Below, in pieces: positions 22,027-27,181 of a stretch of 27,181 bases of DNA (position 1 is the first letter of the stretch; each line of letters begins with the position of its first letter). The notes under the pieces are model-generated. The model made no database searches and was not told the DNA's origin. It saw only the letters and a program-made list of their open reading frames with translations. Location: positions 1 to 27,181 of the forward strand of contig RCAB01000677.1 of assembly GCA_003640385.1 (NCBI GenBank), read 5' to 3'. Position numbers and translations under genes: made by a program. The stretch comes from Setaria digitata (taxonomy: Eukaryota > Nematoda > Chromadorea > Rhabditida > Setariidae).

Positions 22027-23722
22027 GTAATAACATTTTCTTTTTTTTTTATTTTTTTTCTTTCTATAAATTTTAAGTAGTAAAAAAAAAAAAAAAATTA
22101 AATTTTCAACAGAATTGCAATATTGCCATCTTTTTTAAAAATCACTTTCGCACTTTTTTTTTCCTCTTACATTATTAAAATTAATAAAAATTCTCTCTCA
22201 TTTTTTAAATTTTTAGGTTTCCTCCTCATCATCATCATCCGCATCGTCATCATCTTCTTCATCATCATCTTCATCCTCATCAGCATCATCATCATCACCA
22301 TCATTATCAACGGTTAATACCGTATTAACCGGAATGCATCATAATCGTCGTCGTAAATCAGCATCACCGTCAAGTCCCGAAAATAAGCAATCGGAGGAGC
22401 AGCAACGAGATTGTAAACGATTCCGAAGTATAAGCAATCAAGATAAGACTAATATCACCACTACAAGTAGCAAGAATAAAGGAAAAAATAATGCTTATAG
22501 TATAATTAAATTGCTGGAAAAGAAGGAACCAAACAGCAGTCGAGCAAGGTTTGAAATATTTTGATTAGTTAAAAACGAAATGCATCAAATGATAAAATAT
22601 TACTATATCAGTAATATTATATCACTTTCTTTTCTTTTTGCTGATAAATTATCAAAATTCTTTGGTGAAAATTTTCTTTTTAATTTTTTAAGTTTACTTT
22701 ATAATAATTAATAATTTTAAGCAGTTCTCACTTTCAGTAGCTCATCGGTGAGCGATGATGATAATGCAGTAGCTGGTCGTTGTAACTCAGCAGATGATGA
22801 TGGCAGTCGGTTAGTTAGTTAATTAGTTTATTAAGTATCTAATTGAACTACCCAGTGACAGAATATGCTTAAATTATTGCTAAACTGAAATTAATTGCAA
22901 TTAAACGATTGAATTTGAATTTTTGGTTTTTTAAGCAAAAAAGAGATTAAATTAGTCGTAAAACTTAATAATTAAAATTATTTTGAATACAAATGATTGT
23001 TTAATTTGAGATTTTTACAAATAACTAACGAATTCTTTTCCTCTTTCATTTTATCAATTCCTGCATTGTAATTAAACACATTTTTAATTATTTCACATTA
23101 ATTCAATTAAATTTCAATTTTTTCACCTTTTTTTTTTCAAATTTCAGCAGCATGGATTTGGCTGAATTTGGTCGTACGATTGCTTGGCCACACTTTTTTA
23201 CCGCTGGCCCATCTGCTTTTACAATTCCACATGCCGGTAACTCATTAACGGATTCAAATACATTTGCAAATGCTATTGCCGCTGCTGCTGCTGCTGCTAC
23301 TGCTACTGATAATCAGGATTTATCACAAGTCCAGCAGATTCAGGTTGATAAAAAATCTTTGTTGTCAACAAAAAAAAAAGGAAAGAAAATTTTTTTTTTT
23401 TTGCAGTTTTACTGCAAATGATTGTTTACCATTTAGGTTTAAAATTTTACTACAAATATTTTTTTTTCGCAAATTTTTGCCTTTTTCAATTCTTTTCCAT
23501 ATTCCAGATGTCACAATTGCAATTAAAATGAGCTGAAATCAAATGAAATTAAAATTAGAATTGAAATTAAACTATGTTAATTTTAGAATGCCTATCTTTC
23601 ATATATTCTTGGTACATCGATGTCAGCTGCTGCTGCTGCTGCTACTGCTACTGCTACTTCAGGTGCATCAGTAATACCGCATCATCATCCATTGCAAATT
23701 ATGGTAGCACCATCTAATACTG
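21973..23722 (+). CDS. N-terminal part of a multi-exon, transcription-factor-like protein (partial, 3' end outside window or unresolved)
   Basis: Five coding exons join in consistent phase: 21973-22026, 22217-22548, 22738-22809, 23148-23343 and 23587-23722. Each intron begins GT and ends AG with a T-rich acceptor. The joined product is 262 residues plus one base, without a stop. In order it has a short leader, a poly-Ser tract (about 20-49), a basic patch HHNRRRK (59-65), a Ser/Pro/Glu/Lys-rich region, YSIIKLLE (112-119), an acidic SSSSVSDDD (129-137), an aromatic patch WPHFF (166-170), Ala7 (197-203), a Gln-rich end to exon 4, YLSYILG (221-227), a second Ala tract (232-237) and a His-Pro patch. 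YSIIKLLE resembles the eh1 motif used by homeobox, T-box and forkhead repressors to bind Groucho/TLE. That and the low-complexity composition suggest the disordered N-terminus of a developmental regulator. This function is inferred. I see no homeodomain or other DNA-binding domain, so the family is unassigned. Exon 5 ends in phase 1, and no downstream acceptor gives a convincing continuation in the window. Confidence 0.7.
22217..22309 (+). repeat. TCA-rich triplet tract encoding poly-Ser
   Basis: About 30 codons read mostly TCA, TCC, TCT or TCG (Ser), with GCA and CCA interruptions. On the DNA level it is an imperfect (ATC)n tract at the start of exon 2, and allele length may vary. Confidence 0.85.
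22217..22548 (+). CDS. Coding exon 2: poly-Ser, basic patch and eh1-like motif
   Basis: The acceptor is TTTTTAG at 22210-22216, and the exon enters in phase 0. It carries 110 codons plus two bases and ends before a gtttga donor at 22549. The 5' part is a TCA-rich tract encoding mostly Ser. Synonymous TCC, TCT and TCG codons and two GCA codons interrupt it, so it is not a pure microsatellite. The 3' part is complex, charged sequence with RRRK (62-65), a KRFR patch and YSIIKLLEKKE. Its base composition is far richer in G and C than the flanking introns, which supports coding. Unspliced, the frame stops at 22562. Confidence 0.75.
22311..22331. repeat. Perfect 10-bp inverted repeat with 1-nt spacer inside exon 2
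   Basis: CGGTTAATAC and GTATTAACCG flank a single C. The element lies in coding sequence encoding TVNTVLTG. Confidence 0.85.
22738..22809 (+). CDS. Coding exon 3: acidic Ser/Asp-rich
   Basis: A CTTTCAG acceptor precedes 22738 and a gttagt donor follows at 22810. The first base completes a split Ser codon from exon 2. The 72-nt exon encodes a Ser run, then VSDDD, then NSADDDGS, a composition typical of CK2-type acidic phosphorylation stretches. An internal GTGAGC at 22749 looks like a strong donor and could give a shorter exon form. The exon ends with two bases of an Arg codon. Confidence 0.65.
23148..23343 (+). CDS. Coding exon 4: WPHFF patch and poly-Ala
   Basis: An ATTTCAG acceptor precedes 23148 and completes the split Arg codon. 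The 196-nt exon encodes 65 whole residues, beginning SMDLAEFGR. It contains WPHFFTAG and FTIPHAG, an Ala7-Thr-Ala-Thr tract and a Gln-rich end (SQVQQIQ). It ends in phase 0 before gttgat. Varied codon use and dense non-repetitive sequence support real coding. The acceptor is a CAGCAG tandem, so a form lacking Ser154 is possible. Confidence 0.75.
23281..23307 (+). repeat. (GCT)6 ACT GCT ACT tract in exon 4
   Basis: A pure GCT run followed by alternating ACT and GCT encodes Ala6-Thr-Ala-Thr. The same 27 bases recur in exon 5 at 23626-23652. Confidence 0.9.
23587..23722 (+). CDS. Coding exon 5: YLSYILG, poly-Ala and His-Pro patch
   Basis: An ATTTTAG acceptor precedes 23587 and the exon enters in phase 0. 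It encodes NAYLSYILGTSM, an Ala6 tract with Thr-Ala alternation, then VIPHHHPLQIMVAPSNT, and ends in phase 1 before gttcgt at 23723. Reading through this donor gives a short Phe-rich tail and a stop at about 23762, so splicing onward is the better model. The next exon is not identified. Confidence 0.68.
23626..23658 (+). repeat. (GCT)6 (ACT GCT)n tract in exon 5
   Basis: This encodes Ala6 and then Thr-Ala alternation. Its first 27 bases are identical to the exon 4 tract. Confidence 0.9.
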
Positions 23723-24735
23723 GTTCGTTTAATTGCTTTATAGCTTTTTTTTTTTGGTTCTAATTATCATAAATTTTTAAAAGAAGGAATCAGAAAAAAA
23801 AAAGCGCAATTGTTCATTAATTTTAAACTTCTTTCATATCAGTTAATTTCAGTTTCTTTTTCTTAAGCTTAAATTCAGGCATCATTAATTTTTGGATTTC
23901 ATTAATGGCATGATAATAAATTAAATTATAAGCATTCAGCGTCTGAGGTTATTTTTAGACATATTTACTATTTTATTATCCATTTCTGATTTGTAAAAGC
24001 ATCATATTAAATAATGCAAAATTGGGATATTTAAGAACTAATTTTAATTTAATCAACTAGAAATTTCAACTAAATTTAAAAGAAATAGAAAGAGAGAAGG
24101 GGGAGGGGGAGAATGAGAGAGAGGAAGAAAGAGGAAATTTCTCTTCGTATGATGATGGCAGATGTTTCTAATTGGATGACCAAATTATGAATATGTTAAT
24201 TTGATGTATTTGCATGTTTGTATTTCCAATAATAAATGAATTGATGGATGAACATTACTAAATTGTTCAATTAAAAATTAATTTTCCAAAATGATCCCTT
24301 TAAATGCCCTCTAATTTTACCATTTTCGGATTAGCAGTGAATTATGTATGATAATTATGCAAATTCATTAACATTTTCCTGAATGAATTGAAGCAATTAC
24401 CTTGAAAGTTGAATGAAATTTTCGAAATACTCATCAGGTGATAACAGTATGAAATAATCTTTAATGTAATTAAATACTGATAAATTAATCAAATTCTCTA
24501 TACAAGTTTATTAGACTGCTAATCAGTAATATCATTTTACACGCTGAAAAAAAAAATTTTTCATGTTAAGGAAAATTTTTATCAGTTTGAATGAATCGAT
24601 AAACTGATATAAGAATAATTGTTGCAATAATAATCGCTTAGGGAGAAAAAAAAAGATTGAAAAAAGAAAAAGATTCTTTCGCTTTTTTTTTCTTTTATAA
24701 CGTTAACGTATATTGACGGATTACACCTAACTGGT
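23723..24735. other. Probable intron or 3' region of the gene, first part
   Basis: AT-rich, with no exon that continues exon 5 in phase. It contains a polypurine tract at 24078-24136. Confidence 0.4.
24078..24136 (+). repeat. Polypurine tract with G5-A-G5
   Basis: About 60 bases are nearly all A and G, with GGGGGAGGGGGA near 24099-24110. It could form triplex DNA but has too few G runs for a canonical quadruplex. Confidence 0.75.
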
Positions 24736-25035
24736 TTTGACGTACCTTTCTGATATTAACGTATACCTTTTTGATGCATAACTTTCACGTTTCTAATATT
24801 GACACGTATCTTTCTACTAACTGACCCATATATTTAATATCATTAATTTGAATTTTCCTTCATTAATTGTACCTTTCTAATAGTACCGTATATCTTTTTG
24901 ATGTTGACGCATATCGTTTTAATATTAACATATTTCAATATTAATCTATATTTTTCTGATGTTAATGTTTATAATTTAAGTAATTAATTAACTTATACAT
25001 TCTTTAATTAACATACATCTTTCTGATGTCAGCCT
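24735..25035 (+). repeat. Diverged ~20-25 bp repeat (ACGTATCTTTCTGATATTA-like)
   Basis: Near 24742, 24761, 24785, 24803, 24868, 24888, 24906, 24948 and 25013, degenerate copies of ACGTA(T/C)CTTTCTGAT(A/G)TTA recur. The array is old and uneven, with partial units between better ones. Confidence 0.6.
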
Positions 25036-25590
25036 ACGTCAAAATCTACGTCATTTCTACGTGATCTCACTACCATTCTCTAGAATTCCAGTTTCTCCCT
25101 CTTCTGTCTTTCCCCATTTATTCTTTCACCTTCCGACGAATCGTACAGAACCAAGTTGCTAATTACAAATACAGTACGCCGGAAACTTTTCAGATGAAAA
25201 ATTTGTCTATGCATCTATGTTTCTCCTCTTTTCCTTTCTCTATCTCTTTCTCTCTCTCTTTTTCTCAAATAATTTCATCGATTCTTACTACATCCGTTCA
25301 TATGTGTCGTAATAATATTTTTTTTTTCCTTTTTTCTTTTTTCCCTCACTTGTATGTCGATGAAGTTTCTTTTTTTTTTTTTTGTTGAGCAAGCCAATCG
25401 AAATTTAGTTAAAATTATTTCTCATTTCTTTTTTTTTTTTTTTAAATCTTTTCAAAAAGATTATTAATTTGATAATTGTTGTTGAACAGATAGTAATACC
25501 ATATGCAATGGGAAAAAAAAAATTAAAATGTAAAATTTGAAGAGGAAAAAGAAAAGAATTTCACAAATGAAAAGATAGCATAGTTTGTCT
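25036..25590. other. AT-rich, T-run-rich non-coding DNA
   Basis: A CT-rich stretch at about 25092-25270 and several T runs. Possible acceptors here (for example before 25195) lead quickly to stops or pure Phe/Leu/Ser sequence. Confidence 0.45.
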
Positions 25591-25591
25591 G

Positions 25592-25780
25592 ACACCCACG
25601 CACATTTCAATTCCTTTTTTACACCAAAAGACATTCCTTTCAATGCTTTCTTTTTCTTTCCTTCTAACATTTGTTGTTGTTTGAAAATGCAATTATTTCA
25701 CAGTAAACATTGCAAAAAAAAACATTTCCCAATGTTCGAAATGATGAAATGCGTGGGTGTGAAGAAGTATGCGTGGGTGT
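25592..25780. promoter_or_regulatory. Three copies of an 11-bp GC-rich element TGCGTGGGTGT
   Basis: The element occurs forward at 25750-25760 and 25770-25780, exactly 20 bp apart, and as its reverse complement at 25592-25602. A GC-rich patch (GTTGCGTCGGCGGCGGGAGT) follows the last copy. GCGTGGG is the core of sites bound by EGR-type zinc fingers, so a regulatory role is possible but inferred. A 131-codon frame overlaps (25585-25980, non-ATG start); it shows no recognised domain. Confidence 0.5.
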
Positions 25781-25989
25781 TGCGTCGGCGGCGGGAGTGG
25801 GTGGACAGAATAATGGATGTTACACTCATCGTATTCGTATGCATTGATATATATTATTTATATATCAATTATGATATGAGAAACTTACTGAATGTGGAAA
25901 GAAAAAGGAAGCAATTTTATATCAGAAAGATAAAATTTATCAGTTTCAGTCATTATCACGAACAAAAAATAACCGTATGAAATGATAGT

Positions 25990-26980
25990 TTGTAAGAAAG
26001 TAACATCATTTATTTATATGTATGATTAAGAAAACTATGCAAGAAATGATAATTCTAATTCTAACAGAGCTGATAAATTGTGCGTAAAATTTAGTTAACT
26101 TGTAAAAATTTTACTCAAATTTTCTTTTTTTTTTTTTTTTTTTTTTTTAGAGAAAAGTGAACAAAAAAAAAAGAACGTTACAAAAGTAATAAATTTATAA
26201 ATTTGAATCATTTATTACTATCAAAAAAAAAAAAAAAAAATGCTAGATAAAACAGTAATTTTTCGTAAATTAATATTGCTTGCTCAAGAAAAAAAAAATG
26301 ACTATTTTAATTAGAGCTTAAATTACAAATAAAACCAAATTATATTATACCGTATTGATTTGTCGCAATAATTTAGAAAAAAAAAAAAGAGGCATCTCAA
26401 AAGGATAAAAAACGAAAAAAAACTTATCATTTTAAATCATAACGAATATCATAAGTGCTATATGAAATGATAATTGCTAGTGAAGCGCACACTGCTACTG
26501 CTTACTGATAATTACTATAAATTATATATGAATGAATTATTTTAGTAAAGCAGTACAATTCATCTGATGGACTATTTTCGCTCAATAGCCATTACAATAA
26601 TAAGCATTATCAATTAGAATCTGTTGTAAAAATTCAGTAAATCAAAATTTGATATATGATTATTGGTTGGCCTAATTCTTTATTCTAAATTTAACACTAT
26701 CCATTATTTTTTTTTTCAGCTTTAAAAAGGTGTGCAAAAAACTACCTGAATTAATATTTCATTTTGAAAATTGTCATAATTTTATGAACAAAAAGTTCTT
26801 CAAAAATTGATCCCCTTTTTTCTCTTTTTTAATGTAGCAAAATTTAAGTATTTATATTTTTAAATTCAAAAACTTTTTTATTCATTCAATCTTTCAACAT
26901 TACTATTATTGTGATTTTTTTTTTCCTCCTCCTGCTTCTTCTGCTAACAGTGTAATCGAATATTGTAATTTCAAAGAAGA

Positions 26981-27012
<32 letters not shown>

Positions 27013-27181
27013 AGAAAAAACGAAAAAGTACTACGCACTATTAATAAATTATTAATTTTGTTGTAATGTTAATTAAATTTTTTTTTACTGTACCCGAAAT
27101 CTTTTTTTTTAAACAACAAAAAGATATGCCTTGTATGAAAATGAAAAATAATAATTTAATATTTTTCTTCTTAATATATTA
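25990..27181. other. AT-rich non-coding DNA, right end of window
   Basis: Long T run (about 26127-26148) and A runs (26224-26240, 26977-26998). A TTTTTTCAG acceptor at 26711-26719 would join exon 5 in phase and give a short tail (ALKRCAKNYLN) with a stop at 26752-26754. This is weak and is not annotated as an exon. Confidence 0.4.

Noticed and set aside
25195..25313. Exon after ACTTTTCAG at 25194
   Set aside because: In phase with exon 5 it gives a Phe/Leu/Ser-rich string from T runs, ending in a stop.
25585..25980. 131-codon + strand open frame as a gene or exon
   Set aside because: The start is TTG, not ATG. The residues are low-complexity or hydrophobic, and the CACAG acceptor inside it gives a different frame when joined to exon 5. 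Kept only as context for the GC-rich elements.
26720..26754. Terminal exon ALKRCAKNYLN joined to exon 5
   Set aside because: The acceptor is good and the phase fits, but it adds only 11 codons with no supporting feature. T-rich acceptor-like strings are frequent here.

Overview
The window reads as draft nuclear sequence from a small-genome invertebrate, most likely a nematode. A filarial or other spirurid nematode is my best guess, but this is inference. The sequence is very AT-rich (roughly 20-25% GC by eye). It has long runs of T and A, many trinucleotide microsatellites, two ambiguous bases (495 and 954), short introns with T-rich acceptors ending TTTCAG, and one gene split into small exons. 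I see no bacterial operons, ribosome binding sites, CRISPR arrays, rRNA or tRNA. Most long open frames here are low-complexity artefacts (poly-Phe, poly-Asn, poly-Lys or His-rich).

From 1 to about 21,900 I find no protein-coding gene I can defend. The stretch consists of AT-rich DNA, microsatellites ((AAT)n, (ATC)n, (CT/GA)n, (AC)n, (TCAT)n, (AT)n), homopolymers, and many short, mostly diverged tandem duplications. The clearest are: a 39-bp unit repeated twice that contains a 32-bp perfect palindrome (402-479); a near-identical 259-bp direct duplication with an N exactly at its junction (695-1212); a 41-bp direct repeat flanking an (ATT)n tract (7392-7667); a GC-richer ~31-bp minisatellite of about nine units (13863-14120); and a 58-bp minisatellite of four units (17107-17337).

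At 21,946-23,722 on the + strand lies the only convincing gene. It is the 5' part of a multi-exon protein-coding gene with five coding exons in consistent phase. An untranslated stretch of 27 nt follows a splice-acceptor-like site, which suggests spliced-leader addition or a cis-spliced 5' UTR. The predicted 262 residues contain a poly-Ser tract, a basic patch, a short motif (YSIIKLLE) resembling the engrailed-homology-1 (eh1) Groucho-binding motif, an acidic Ser/Asp stretch and two poly-Ala tracts. Together these look like the disordered N-terminus of a developmental transcription factor, with any DNA-binding domain encoded beyond the window. I could not assign a family.

The remaining 3.4 kb (23,723-27,181) is probably a large intron or the 3' part of this locus. 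It holds a polypurine tract, a diverged ~20-bp repeat block, and three copies of an 11-bp GC-rich element (one inverted) that stand out against the AT-rich background and are candidate regulatory sites. The most interesting observations are this gene, the palindromic tandem unit near the left end, the 31-bp minisatellite and the GC-rich element cluster.
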